From Rosenbergiella australiborealis (GTDB lineage Bacteria > Pseudomonadota > Gammaproteobacteria > Enterobacterales > Enterobacteriaceae): a stretch of DNA of 64,000 nucleotides. The stretch is from contig NZ_JABBFO010000001.1 of assembly GCF_018494035.1 (NCBI RefSeq), positions 124,001 to 188,000 of the forward strand, written 5' to 3'. Position numbers and translations under genes: made by a program. Each line of letters opens with the position of its first letter. Position 1 is the stretch's first letter. This document shows positions 9,835 through 17,418 of this stretch, piece after piece. The notes under the pieces were generated by a model that saw nothing but the letters and a program-made list of their open reading frames with translations, was not told where the DNA came from and ran no database searches.

Positions 9835-10671
9835 ATGGCTGCACTGCAGTTTCCCTATACACTTTTTCAAACGCGAAACCGGATGGACGACTACGGCGCT
9901 AAGGATATGCGCTGCGGCGATCTGACCGAAGCACAGTTAACCTCTCATTACGGGCTGGTGGACGTTTCAACTAGGGCCAACCCCTACACATTCACAAAGA
10001 TCACTCCGTTCAATCAGCCTCAATCTATGTTTTATGGCTCCCGTGGAGAGGGCGAGAAAATTACCCGTCAACAGTGCGTCGCCATGTTGTTTGATGAATT
10101 CCGCGATTTATCGCGTCTGTTCTCAGTATATGGGCCATACCGCCATCTGATCGAGAAGATGATTACTCATATGCAGTACGGCAATGGTAAGCCGTTTCGG
10201 GATATGTTGTTGAACAGCGCGTTGGAGGCGCATATTCTCAATGACAAGACTGAGAACAGTACGTTGTCAAAAATAAAAAATGCTTTAATCGAGAATATTG
10301 ACTGGGTAAATAAGTATTACCCGGAAAAAGAGACAGATGAATTGCGAAAAGCTATTCTCAGTGGAAAGCTCCCTAAGTTTGACAGATTCCAGGATAACTT
10401 TAACGGCATGGGCATAACCGTCCATGATACCTGGGCAACACATATCACCTTAAAATCACTGCATATTGACAATGATCGATACCGGGCAGTGGTGAATTAC
10501 AAGATGCAGGATCACTTTGGGCTGGATAGTGATGATATTCTGAAAATAAAATTCAGGCAGTTTCATTTCTTTCGTATTTGGTTTGTTCTCCAGCGGTACA
10601 ATCAATTTGGCTTTAAGCCATTTATGACCGATATGGACGCCATTGTAGAAATTATTGGAGACCGCAAGTGA
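9835..10671 (+). CDS. DUF3289 family protein, probable antibacterial effector
   Basis: A 278-residue protein that I recognise as DUF3289, an enterobacterial family of unknown function. Features are the N-terminal MDDYGAKDMRCGDLTEAQL, a helical middle, and the C-terminal block FRIWFVLQRYNQFGFKPFMTDMDAIVEI. No signal peptide, membrane helix or known catalytic motif is visible. The start at 9835 has AAGGA 10 bp upstream. It overlaps the following DUF943 gene by 4 bp, and the same two families recur together, decayed, immediately downstream. That pairing and the setting of toxin/immunity modules suggest a T6SS-type effector with a membrane-anchored partner. This is inference; the biochemical activity is unknown. 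Confidence 0.75.
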   Translation: MAALQFPYTLFQTRNRMDDYGAKDMRCGDLTEAQLTSHYGLVDVSTRANPYTFTKITPFNQPQSMFYGSRGEGEKITRQQCVAMLFDEFRDLSRLFSVYGPYRHLIEKMITHMQYGNGKPFRDMLLNSALEAHILNDKTENSTLSKIKNALIENIDWVNKYYPEKETDELRKAILSGKLPKFDRFQDNFNGMGITVHDTWATHITLKSLHIDNDRYRAVVNYKMQDHFGLDSDDILKIKFRQFHFFRIWFVLQRYNQFGFKPFMTDMDAIVEIIGDRK

Positions 10672-11144
10672 GAGTAAAAAATAAGAAATCTATTGTCTTA
10701 CTCACCTTGGCTGGCTGCGTATTACTTGGTTACTGGCTTTGGTTGTCTCTGCGTCCGGTGGAGATTATTGCCGTTCATGACAATGGTAATCATAGCTATG
10801 TTTTAGTCAGGAGTTTCCCATCAACAGATAACGGAAAAATTAACTGGTGGCTTGAAAATAAATCTAGCCTTAAAGAGAAATATAGTATCCCTAGACCATC
10901 CTCCTCGGGTAATTTTACTATTATATTCTGGCTATTCGGTGAAGGATATAAAGAAACTGATGGGTATGACAGACTATGCTTTGATGATATGCCGCCCCCA
11001 CTAAACTGTATTGATAAAGAGGCTGTTTTCTCTGTCAACAATAGCAAGAATTTGGGGACGATCTTTGCAACATATGATGGAAAATATCAGCGACAAAAAA
11101 ACGGTGATATAGTTAAATTCACAGATGAATTTGAATTTAAATAG
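10668..11144 (+). CDS. DUF943 family membrane-anchored protein, probable immunity partner
   Basis: A 158-residue DUF943 protein. Residues 1-26 (MRVKNKKSIVLLTLAGCVLL...) form one N-terminal membrane anchor, followed by the family hallmark LRPVEIIAVH and a periplasmic domain with GKINWWLENK and FTIIFWLFGEGYKETDGYDRLCF. It starts 4 bp inside the DUF3289 gene, so the two are translationally coupled. A single-pass protein with an outward-facing domain is a plausible immunity factor against a periplasm-acting toxin, but no function has been shown for the family that I know of. Confidence 0.75.
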   Translation: MRVKNKKSIVLLTLAGCVLLGYWLWLSLRPVEIIAVHDNGNHSYVLVRSFPSTDNGKINWWLENKSSLKEKYSIPRPSSSGNFTIIFWLFGEGYKETDGYDRLCFDDMPPPLNCIDKEAVFSVNNSKNLGTIFATYDGKYQRQKNGDIVKFTDEFEFK

Positions 11145-11151
11145 CACTCCC

Positions 11152-11427
11152 GCCCTGAATCTGCAAAAAATGACGCAGGGACTGTACAATATTTACACGC
11201 TGACCTTTCACCGCGTAGTATTCCCTGTGAAGATTAAATGGACAATGATACAAGGAAGGTATCACTTTGGCCTTGATGTTGAAAATATTTCAAAGTTTAC
11301 GTTTAACCAGTTTCTATTTTTCCGTATCTGGTTCGTACTCCAGCGATACACTCAGTTTGGTTTCAAGTCATTCATGACTAATATGGAAACTACAATTGAA
11401 ATATTCGGGGGCCGAAATACTGGCTAA
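11152..11427 (+). pseudogene. Collapsed DUF3289 copy (leader repeat fused to C-terminus)
   Basis: The leader repeat (11152-11265) runs directly into a second version of the DUF3289 C-terminus: FGLDVENISKFTFNQFLFFRIWF, then QRYTQFGFKSFMTNMET. About 220 residues of the N-terminal and middle regions are missing. In the intact copy the sequence ATCAC occurs both just before the start codon (9829-9833) and at 10511-10515, and the fusion point here is ATCACTTTGG. A deletion between these 5-bp repeats therefore explains the structure. It is followed by a decayed DUF943 gene, in the same order as the intact pair. Confidence 0.75.
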
Positions 11428-11883
11428 AAATAAAAAAGTTATCAGTATGCTGTTATTGATGTGTTGCGTTGCATTATAACAGGATACATATTTTGGCGAT
11501 CACTTCGTCCTGTAGAGATCATCGCTGTCCATGAAGAAGGGGAATTTAACGATATTTTAGTGAAAAAATTTCCTTACACCGACCAAGGAAAAATAAAATG
11601 GTTGTTGAAAAAAAATCCATATTAAAAGAGAAATATAAAATCCCTAACCTTGCAACGGATGGTTTCTTCTCTATGACATTTTGGTTGTTTGGTGATGGAT
11701 ATAAACAAGAAGGAAAAATGACAGATTGTGTTTTGATGATATAAAAACCAAAGAAAAATGTATTGAAAAAGGCCCTATTTTTTCTGTCAGCAACAGCAAA
11801 ATAAGGGGAACTTTACTTACAGTTTATGATGGGACGTATCATTAAAAAAATAATGGAGAGGTAGTTAAGCTTAAACGTGAATA
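11413..11883 (+). pseudogene. Decayed DUF943 gene
   Basis: Recognisable DUF943 segments occur in shifting frames: LRPVEIIAVHEEGEFNDILV, KKFPYTDQGKIKWLL, then ILKEKYKIPNL and FFSMTFWLFGDGYKQE. Frame changes occur near 11478, 11615 and 11725. It parallels the intact gene at 10668 segment by segment and ends with a similar basic tail. The tandem order (DUF3289 remnant, then DUF943) shows a duplicated two-gene cassette whose second copy has decayed. Confidence 0.75.
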
Positions 11884-12047
11884 AAACCGTTCATCCCGCG
11901 TAGAGGCAGCAATAAAACCTCGCTCCTACCCGACTTGCACCAGCCATGCATAAGTAGCCAAATGCCGTCGAGGCTATCTCGACGGAACGCCAGCGCCATC
12001 CCCCCTATTTATTTTAAGAGGGAATGACTGTAGCTAACGATTGAGGG

Positions 12048-12277
12048 CTACTCTACTTTATCATTTAGCAGGCCAACAATATCGTCATCAATGGAGAAAT
12101 TATCCGTTTTTGCCAAGATAAACTGACCTCCTTGAACACTGGTTAGGCTGAGTGTTTCTAAATACTCAAACACCAGTTGGGGTACCAGCTTTACGCCCAA
12201 CGAAGTGGCTTTTCCACTCCCCAGTAGGTCATATTCAGAAACTGAGAACACTTCATCCATGGTTAACAGCCTGTTCA
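12048..12277 (-). pseudogene. Fragment resembling the N-terminus of McrC
   Basis: A 76-codon minus-strand frame (MNRLLTMDEVFSVSEYDLLG ... FILAKTDNFSIDDDIVGLLNDKVE) follows the McrB-like remnant in the order expected of an mcrBC operon. The segment VFEYLETLSL...QGGQFILAKTDNFSIDDDIVGLL loosely resembles the start of McrC proteins. The rest (normally about 300 more residues) is absent. The similarity is weak and mainly supported by position; it could be an unrelated fragment. Confidence 0.35.
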
Positions 12278-12788
12278 TCGCTAGACCGCTGCGGCTGATA
12301 AATACCACGATAAGCCTGCGGTAGATTCCAGATCTCTTGATCATAGGCTTTGAGCTCGTAAGCCATTGTTTGGTGATCATGGCGCCGTAAAGCATGGTTA
12401 CTACCAAAAAGTGTATCCAGATCGTCGGTTTTCTCAATCACAAATTGCAGGCTGTCGTCTTGCTTTTGGTTGTCTGCCAGCACCAACCTGATCTTGTTCC
12501 AGTCATCGAAAAAGTATTCCTGTAAAAGCGGAATGATTTTTTCTGAAATGCGATCTTCAATTGTTTAAACGCAGCTTCTTCATCACCGACATCGAGAGCC
12601 TTTTTTACCGGCATAAAGAATGCGTGTCCCAGCATGTGTTCACGATCGTAAAGTGCTTCGATGCGGTGATTGAGTTTTTCTAACAACGACTCGATGTCTA
12701 TACCCTTTACCTTGACACCACTGAGTAACGCGAGATCCGGCATCATCTCGAGAAAGTCAAAGCGGCGGCGTAATGCTGTATCCGTGAC
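12267..12788 (-). pseudogene. C-terminal remnant of an McrB-like AAA+ restriction subunit
   Basis: McrB is the GTP-hydrolysing AAA+ motor of the McrBC modified-cytosine restriction system. Only its C-terminal portion remains. The frame opens with VTDTALRRRFDFLEMMPD, the arginine-finger segment of these ATPases, and continues ESLLEKLNHRIEALYDREHMLGHAFF. A frameshift lies near 12545-12556, after which NKIRLVLADNQKQDDSLQF continues in another frame to YRGIYQPQ. The 5' side is cut exactly where a truncated IS630 begins. Walker motifs are missing, so it is inactive. Confidence 0.65.
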
Positions 12789-13378
12789 CTGCATAAAGAT
12801 GAAAAGATGGCCGCCATCCATAAAGCATTGGACGAATTTAGCGCAGAACATCCGGTATTTTATGAAGATGAGGTGGAGATCCATCTCAATCCTAAAATCG
12901 GCGCGAACGGGCAACTACGCGGACAACAAAAACGTGTGATAACACCGGGACAGAATGAAAAATATTATCTGGCAGGCGCGCTGCACAGCGGAACGGGAAA
13001 AGTCAGCTATGTAGGCGGGAGCAGTAAACGTTCGCTGTTGTTCATCAGTCTGCTAAAACACCTTAAAGCGACGTACCGGCGGGCAAAAACAATAACGCTG
13101 ATCGTGGATAACTACATAATCCACAAAAGCCGAGAAACGCAGCGCTGGTTGCATGAAAATCCGAAGTTCAGGGTGATTTACCAACCGGTTTACTCACCAT
13201 AGGTGAATCATGTTGAACGGTTATGGCAGGCACTTCATGACACGATAACGCGTAATCATCAGTGCCGTTCAATGTGGCAACTGTTGAAGAAAGTTCGTCA
13301 TTTTATGGAAACTGTCAGCCCGTTTCCCGGTGGGAAACATGGACTGGAAAAAGTGTAGCGGTATTAGGCGCAGCTATT
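12779..13378 (+). mobile_element. Truncated IS630-family element (3' half)
   Basis: This is nearly identical to the 3' half of the complete IS630 copy at 46337-47489, in opposite orientation. It runs from within the transposase gene to the terminal inverted repeat GGCGCAGCTATT (ends 13378), followed by TA. The 5' junction lies in TATCCGTGAC (12779-12788), a sequence common to the IS and the adjoining McrB remnant, so the truncation probably arose by recombination at this short homology. The 5' end and N-terminal half of the transposase are absent. Confidence 0.85.
12782..13358 (+). pseudogene. IS630 transposase, truncated, with amber codon
   Basis: C-terminal part of a Tc1/mariner-type DDE transposase: FYEDEVEIHLNPKIGANGQ with the first catalytic Asp, TLIVDNYIIHKSRETQ with the second, then VYSP and a TAG stop at 13200-13202. 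Past the stop the same frame continues VNHVERLWQALHDTITRNHQ, which holds the third catalytic acid (Glu). Family members normally have SPW at this point, so a TGG to TAG change is likely. The other copy in the window carries the same stop. Confidence 0.8.
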
Positions 13379-13670
13379 TAGTCATACAGGACATCAAAAT
13401 ATTATAAATAATTTATATTCATACTTATCGCCCTTAGATTAATACATTTTATTATGTTTCCCCTCAAAGAAATCTTAATAATTCATAGAGGAATGGAAAT
13501 TTTTCAATTTATTTTTAATATAGAGAAAAATTCAAATGTAAATAATAATAGTGATATTTTACATTATATCTATACAAGGGTGCTTTTGAAAATAATTAAT
13601 TGTATTTTTACTTTTTGACTTGAAAGGTTCTCAATACATAATATGTTAAGTAACCAAAAGGGATTACGGT
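13379..13670. other. AT-rich intergenic stretch
   Basis: It separates the IS630 end from the pesticin-like gene. The sequence is very AT-rich, with homopolymer runs and no credible frame. The only likely signal is the promoter region for the downstream gene. Its last bases hold AAAGGGA (13659-13665) as a weak ribosome site. Confidence 0.5.
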
Positions 13671-14318
13671 ATGCTAGAGCCAAATATTGGGATACTAACT
13701 TTTAGGGCAGAGGGGGATAATGTTAAATCAAGCAGAGATTACTCCAAGAAAATACACTGGCCTGGGAATTCGATATCTTGCAGAAAGAATAACTCTGGTG
13801 TAACTATTGGCCGAGGATTTGACCTTGGCGATAGGACAAGATCTGAGATATTGATGTCATTACAAATAGCGGGAGTCGAAAAGGAAAAAGCCGAGAGAAT
13901 ATCTGATGCGGCCAAGTTGAAAGGGTGCTTAGCATATAAATTCGTCCTTGAAAATAGAGATGCTATAGGTGAAATTACAGATAGACAACAATTATCACTA
14001 TTTATAGTGACTTATGGAAAAATGAAAAAGGATGTGGAAAGAATATGCAAAACTAAAAAAAATATAGTGGATTACCATCCAAATCCAGACATTTCACCAA
14101 GCTTAGCTTGGGATAATATTCCAGAAAAAATAAAAGATATTCTAATTGATTTACGCTATCGTGGTGATTACAATATTTCAACAAGATCTTACTTACAAAA
14201 ATTAGCCTATGAAGGGGACCTTGAAAAATTTGGTAAGATCCTTTCAGATAGATCACTTTGTCTATTCGTTCCCAAAGATAGGTTCAAAAGAAGGGTCGAT
14301 TTCTATGAAAATTTTTAG
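13671..14318 (+). CDS. Pesticin-like muramidase, probable secreted effector
   Basis: A 215-residue protein matching the C-terminal lysozyme domain of pesticin, a T4-lysozyme-like glycoside hydrolase that cleaves peptidoglycan. Visible are FRAEGDN with the presumed catalytic Glu14, IHWPG, and SGVTIGRGFDLG with Thr45 and Asp51. The Thr-to-Asp spacing of six matches pesticin's E-T-D triad (E178, T201, D207). AAKLKG and the following helix pattern also match. There is no receptor-binding domain and no signal peptide, so it resembles free-standing T6SS cargo muramidases. The stop overlaps an LprI-type gene, a fitting immunity partner. The codon use is AT-rich, unlike the core genes. Confidence 0.82.
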   Translation: MLEPNIGILTFRAEGDNVKSSRDYSKKIHWPGNSISCRKNNSGVTIGRGFDLGDRTRSEILMSLQIAGVEKEKAERISDAAKLKGCLAYKFVLENRDAIGEITDRQQLSLFIVTYGKMKKDVERICKTKKNIVDYHPNPDISPSLAWDNIPEKIKDILIDLRYRGDYNISTRSYLQKLAYEGDLEKFGKILSDRSLCLFVPKDRFKRRVDFYENF

Positions 14319-14658
14319 TGCAGTTTTAGTTTATACTTTAGTCTCCCCGTATGCCAGTGCGGCATTTACTGAAACAGAGCTAAATCAATTACAAGAGATA
14401 AACGAAAAATATATTAGGAAAGCTGAAGCTTCTAAAGTTCTGTTGGATAAAAAAGTACAAGAAACAATTCAAAATCTCCCAGAGCAGAAGAGCAAGATAG
14501 TCAACTTGAAAAAATCATGGGATAAAACAATAGAGAAAAAATGTCATCTTTTTATTTTTGAATCTATAAACACGGATGCAGAGATAGCAAGAGAAAATGA
14601 TTGTTTGGCCAATGAATATCTATCCGAAATGGATTTTTTTGAACGACTGAATAAATAG
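14305..14658 (+). CDS. LprI-type lysozyme-inhibitor-like periplasmic protein, probable immunity to the muramidase
   Basis: A 117-residue exported protein. MKIFSAVLVYTLVSPYASA is a Sec signal peptide, then comes a helical mature domain with LKKSWDKTIEKKCHLFIFES and NDCLANEYLSEMDFFERL. The pattern Trp...Cys...Cys-Leu...Tyr is typical of the LprI/DUF1311 family, whose founder inhibits lysozyme. I choose the ATG at 14305 (AGAAGGG 9 bp upstream) rather than the longer frame from 14209, because it gives the signal peptide and overlaps the muramidase stop by only 14 bp. Coupled expression and periplasmic location both suit an immunity protein. The pairing is inferred, not demonstrated. Confidence 0.72.
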   Translation: MKIFSAVLVYTLVSPYASAAFTETELNQLQEINEKYIRKAEASKVLLDKKVQETIQNLPEQKSKIVNLKKSWDKTIEKKCHLFIFESINTDAEIARENDCLANEYLSEMDFFERLNK

Positions 14659-14862
14659 TCATTGAGTTAATATGCTGTCAATGAGGTAGTCACTTAGCTA
14701 ATCGATAGCACTTTACTGTCGTTCAATAGCCTACCTATTCATCTTTAAACTCCTACGCTACAGTTGCCTGTGTAGGTATAGGGTTTATAATGAACGATGT
14801 GACTCAAATTACATGGAAAAAACTCAACGATATAATCTAAATACAAAAAAGAGTGACAAATT

Positions 14863-15213
14863 ATGGTAAAAAAAAACGCACAAGATGCGGTATTCGCATG
14901 GTATGACCAGAGCTATAACGTTAAACCCCTTCTTTCAAAAAATAAGCCGCAAGTCACTCTCGATACTGGTCTATCAACAAGTAGATATCCTTGAGCCGGA
15001 GAGACCGTTAATGAGGTCATGAATGACTTTTTTAAACGTTTTAACGTGGGGAGTCGTCAGTTTGAATTCTTACTATACTGGCCTTATGAAAAAGGCTTAT
15101 TACCGAACTTCTTAAGGCCTTTATCTCAAAAGGTTCCTTATATCTCACCAAAACTTCTTACGACTCGTATGTTGGTGGAATCAGCAAAAGCTGGACGCTG
15201 GATTTTTAAATAA
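14863..15213 (+). pseudogene. DUF1493 family gene with an in-frame TGA
   Basis: Frame from ATG 14863 reads MVKKNAQDAVFAWYDQSYNV through to a TGA at 14992-14994 (codon 44), then continues in the same frame: AGETVNEVMNDFFKRFNV, YWPYEKGLLPNFLRP, LLTTRMLVESAKAGRW, stop at 15213. Together these give the expected 116-codon DUF1493 protein, a small acidic family of unknown function, often compared to acyl carrier proteins. Only one substitution breaks it. An ATG at 15019 could start a 64-residue fragment, but it has no clear ribosome site. It lies among toxin/immunity modules. Confidence 0.72.
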
Positions 15214-15236
15214 GCTAATGATAGCGACAATCAACA

Positions 15237-15645
15237 CTACATAAATTCAAAGTCATGGTAATAGTCTATTCGCTGTCTATAACGATTGATCAGGCAACTA
15301 TATTTTGTTGAGAAAAAAGCATAACTATCTTTTTCGTAAACATATGCCTCCAATAAACAATCAGTATTTACAGAACTCTGCCAATTTCTTTTAGAATCGG
15401 CTAGTTTTCTTTTAATAATATTGTAATGAGTAATATATTTCTGTTGTGATTCTATTTTTTTTGTTTAATTCTATAAATGTTAAATAAAATTCTTTTCTTA
15501 TTTCATTGTAGCTATCATAAAGACAGTTATTAATAGCTGAAGATATAGTCGTTAAGGAGTAGCAATGAGTGATTCTTTCTTCGGCAGTAAGCGATGCATA
15601 GACCGTATTACTTATTAATAATAGCGATAGTATTAGTATTTTCAC
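15237..15645 (-). pseudogene. LprI-type immunity-like gene with a frameshift in a poly-A run
   Basis: The GTG start at 15645 gives MKILILSLLLISNTVYASL, a signal peptide, then ITHCYSLTTISSAINNCLYDSY. At the run of eight T on the plus strand (15455-15462; eight A on the coding strand) the frame ends after a few residues. Removing one A restores a second frame: KLADSKRNWQSSVNTDCLL, then YSCLINRYRQRIDYYHDF to a TAG at 15237. The joined protein is a normal LprI/DUF1311 domain like the one at 14305. The change could be a true null, a slippage-prone phase switch or a sequencing error. Confidence 0.68.
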
Positions 15646-15649
15646 CGGT

Positions 15650-15795
15650 TATTTCACCAATTAAGCCACACTAAGATATTATTAACATTCACACTGAATG
15701 GCAAAATTTTTCCGCTCACCAATCTGATAGTGGGTTGATCGCAATATTTTCCAATGGTATGGGTTCCTTGTTAGGAGTAATTCCATTACATTAAT
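15650..15795 (-). other. Short stretch upstream of the LprI-type gene, possible effector remnant
   Basis: This stretch lies directly before the frameshifted immunity-like gene. One minus-strand frame reads GTHTIGKYCDQPTIRLVSGK and runs to a stop near the immunity start, which vaguely recalls the end of a peptidoglycan-active effector. No start and no catalytic motif are present. I cannot identify it. Confidence 0.2.
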
Positions 15796-16176
15796 TTAAT
15801 ATAAAAAGCTAGAAACTACAACTCTATTTTTATTTATTTCTTTATTGCTTACGTTTTCACTTCCTATCACTAAATAGATGAAATACTCATTATTTGGTAT
15901 AAGATCCAAGGGTTTCATTTTAAGGCAGTAATTATCACCTTCAAACTTACCGTGAATTTTATTTTTTATATTTATCGATGGTTCTTTTTTATTATATATT
16001 AAGGAGTATGTAATGAATTCGTTGTCCTTTATAAATGGATTTAAACATATTTCCCTGTTTGTTATATGAGCAATAACATTGGTTTCTTCTCTATATCTTC
16101 TACTTAAGTCATCACCTAAAATACAGCCACTGATAGAAAGGATGAATAAGAGAGATAATTTTTTTAATATTATCAT
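15796..16176 (-). CDS. Putative T6SS immunity lipoprotein
   Basis: A 126-residue lipoprotein. The signal peptide ends in the lipobox LSISGC (Cys18), so the mature protein is lipid-anchored in the periplasm. The domain after it (ITNREICLNPF, YSLIYNKKEPS, GDNYCLKMKPL, YLVIGSE) resembles small beta-sandwich lipoproteins that accompany T6SS effectors in enterobacteria. It starts 4 bp inside the upstream metallopeptidase gene (ATGA overlap), the usual effector-then-immunity arrangement. No catalytic residues are seen. The immunity role is inferred from position and family resemblance. Confidence 0.68.
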   Translation of the reverse strand: MIILKKLSLLFILSISGCILGDDLSRRYREETNVIAHITNREICLNPFIKDNEFITYSLIYNKKEPSINIKNKIHGKFEGDNYCLKMKPLDLIPNNEYFIYLVIGSENVSNKEINKNRVVVSSFLY

Positions 16177-16697
16177 GAATTTAGAAAGTCCCGCATAATA
16201 TGTTTATAATCTTCATATAGATTGGGTTTTATAGGTCCTATATAAGAGACTATTTTATGAATTCCTCTATTATTTAACCAGATATCCACTCCGAATTTAT
16301 CTAATAGGAAAAAGTCTGCAATAATCTGTGCTTGCAGCTCTAACCTATAATCAAGAAGTTTTTTGCTTTTTTCTAATCTATATTCATAGCTAATAAATCC
16401 ACTTGCCAGTCCCCGCATTCTAACCCATTTCCCGTGTTGAAACTGCCAAACATGGACCATCTCATGTATGAAAATATGCTGGTGCTGAAATGATTTTTTT
16501 GAGAAATCATCACAATACCAATTTTGAAAATAAATTTCCCCATTTGGACTCATGGCTGTATTTTTTCCTTGTAGGTTAAAGGGTAGGTAACTGCCTTAAT
16601 GAATCCAGGTGCAGGAATAAATAACTAAATTTCTGAAAATACTTTTAGATAGTGCTATCTCCCCGCTTGTTAATAACCTTAATGAACCTTTGCTCAT
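16173..16697 (-). pseudogene. HExxH zinc-metallopeptidase effector (Vgr-related type) with an in-frame TAA
   Basis: The full frame starts at ATG 16697 (AGAAGG 5 bp upstream): MSKGSLRLLTSGEIALSKSI, resembling the LTPGEIALARSVF N-terminus of Vgr-related T6SS proteins. It hits a TAA at 16596-16598 (codon 34), then resumes GSYLPFNLQGKNTAMSPNGE and FIHEMVHVWQFQHG, where HEMVH is the HExxH zinc site, down to FLNS at 16173. An ATG at 16553 with AAGGA 12 bp upstream could still produce the 126-residue C-terminal part, which contains the metal site. It overlaps the lipoprotein gene by 4 bp. Whether the short form is active is unknown. Confidence 0.7.
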
Positions 16698-16789
16698 AAA
16701 AACCTTCTATTATTATATTTAAATTTATATAGTATGCCGAGATTTTTTATATATGAAGATTTAATAATTAATGGATGGGTGATGGTAAA

Positions 16790-17224
16790 TCAAAATTCCC
16801 TTTCAATAGTCAAATACCCATTAAACCGAACGGAGCATTCATATTTATTTTGCAGGCTAGAAGTAATAAATATATTTTTTTGATTTTTTTCATTACGGTA
16901 GGTATATTTTGCGATAATAACTTCGGTGTTGTCTGTAGAGTAACCTTCAATATAATTATCAAGACTGAGGATATGTGTATTTAGTTTTTTATAGTCCTCC
17001 TTAGCCAGTTGTTCAGCATAAACCTTCGTAATTGGTAATACTGAAAGAACATCCACACTGACATTTTTCTGGATAATCTGATTTCGGCTAATATTTAGAT
17101 CCTCCACGATTGCATCGGTTAACCCTATATACATTGAGGCTCCGACTTTAGCGCAGCCCACATCATTACTCGCGACTGACTGGGTGGATAATACGACTAA
17201 AAAAAGCCCAATAATTTTTTTCAT
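16790..17224 (-). CDS. Tldi1-type periplasmic immunity protein, orphan paralogue
   Basis: A 144-residue exported protein with signal peptide MKKIIGLFLVVLSTQSVAS, then VGCAKVGASMYIGLTDAIVEDL, VLSVLPITKVYAEQLAKEDYK and a C-terminal half with IAKYTYRNEKNQKNIFI and ECSVRFNGY. It aligns along its whole length with the neighbour at 17419. The gene just upstream is a broken effector remnant (17264-17386), so this copy is an orphan immunity gene. Orphans can protect against kin carrying the lost toxin. The two cysteines are conserved between copies and may form a disulphide. Confidence 0.68.
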   Translation of the reverse strand: MKKIIGLFLVVLSTQSVASNDVGCAKVGASMYIGLTDAIVEDLNISRNQIIQKNVSVDVLSVLPITKVYAEQLAKEDYKKLNTHILSLDNYIEGYSTDNTEVIIAKYTYRNEKNQKNIFITSSLQNKYECSVRFNGYLTIEREF

Positions 17225-17263
17225 TACTCAACCTCTAAGTAAAGGATCATCGCTCTCAGGTAT

Positions 17264-17386
17264 TAATCGTCTAAAATAATGCAACCATCGGAAGCCTCGC
17301 CAGGATGCTTTTGGCTGGAGGGTGTAAGCATCAGACTCTTAATATCAAATAACTGGTTTGGAAGGATGGAGGGGTTGTTCATGGAT
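17264..17386 (-). pseudogene. Remnant of a second Tlde1-type effector (C-terminal piece)
   Basis: A minus-strand frame of about 40 codons contains LMLTPSSQ followed directly by KHPGEASDGCIILDD. This matches LRLTPSPSNQ and HPGEASDGCIILD of the intact effector at 17850, but lacks the segment between them that carries the active-site His. It lies immediately before the orphan immunity gene, as expected of a duplicated effector/immunity cassette that has lost its toxin by internal deletion. Confidence 0.7.
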
Positions 17387-17418
17387 TATCCCCACTTAGA
17401 GGGGGGAATTGCCAGAAA

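Noticed and set aside
12438-12914. A single 158-residue minus-strand gene
   Set aside because: Its first part is antisense to the IS630 transposase and its last part is out of frame. Only the middle is real McrB-like sequence.
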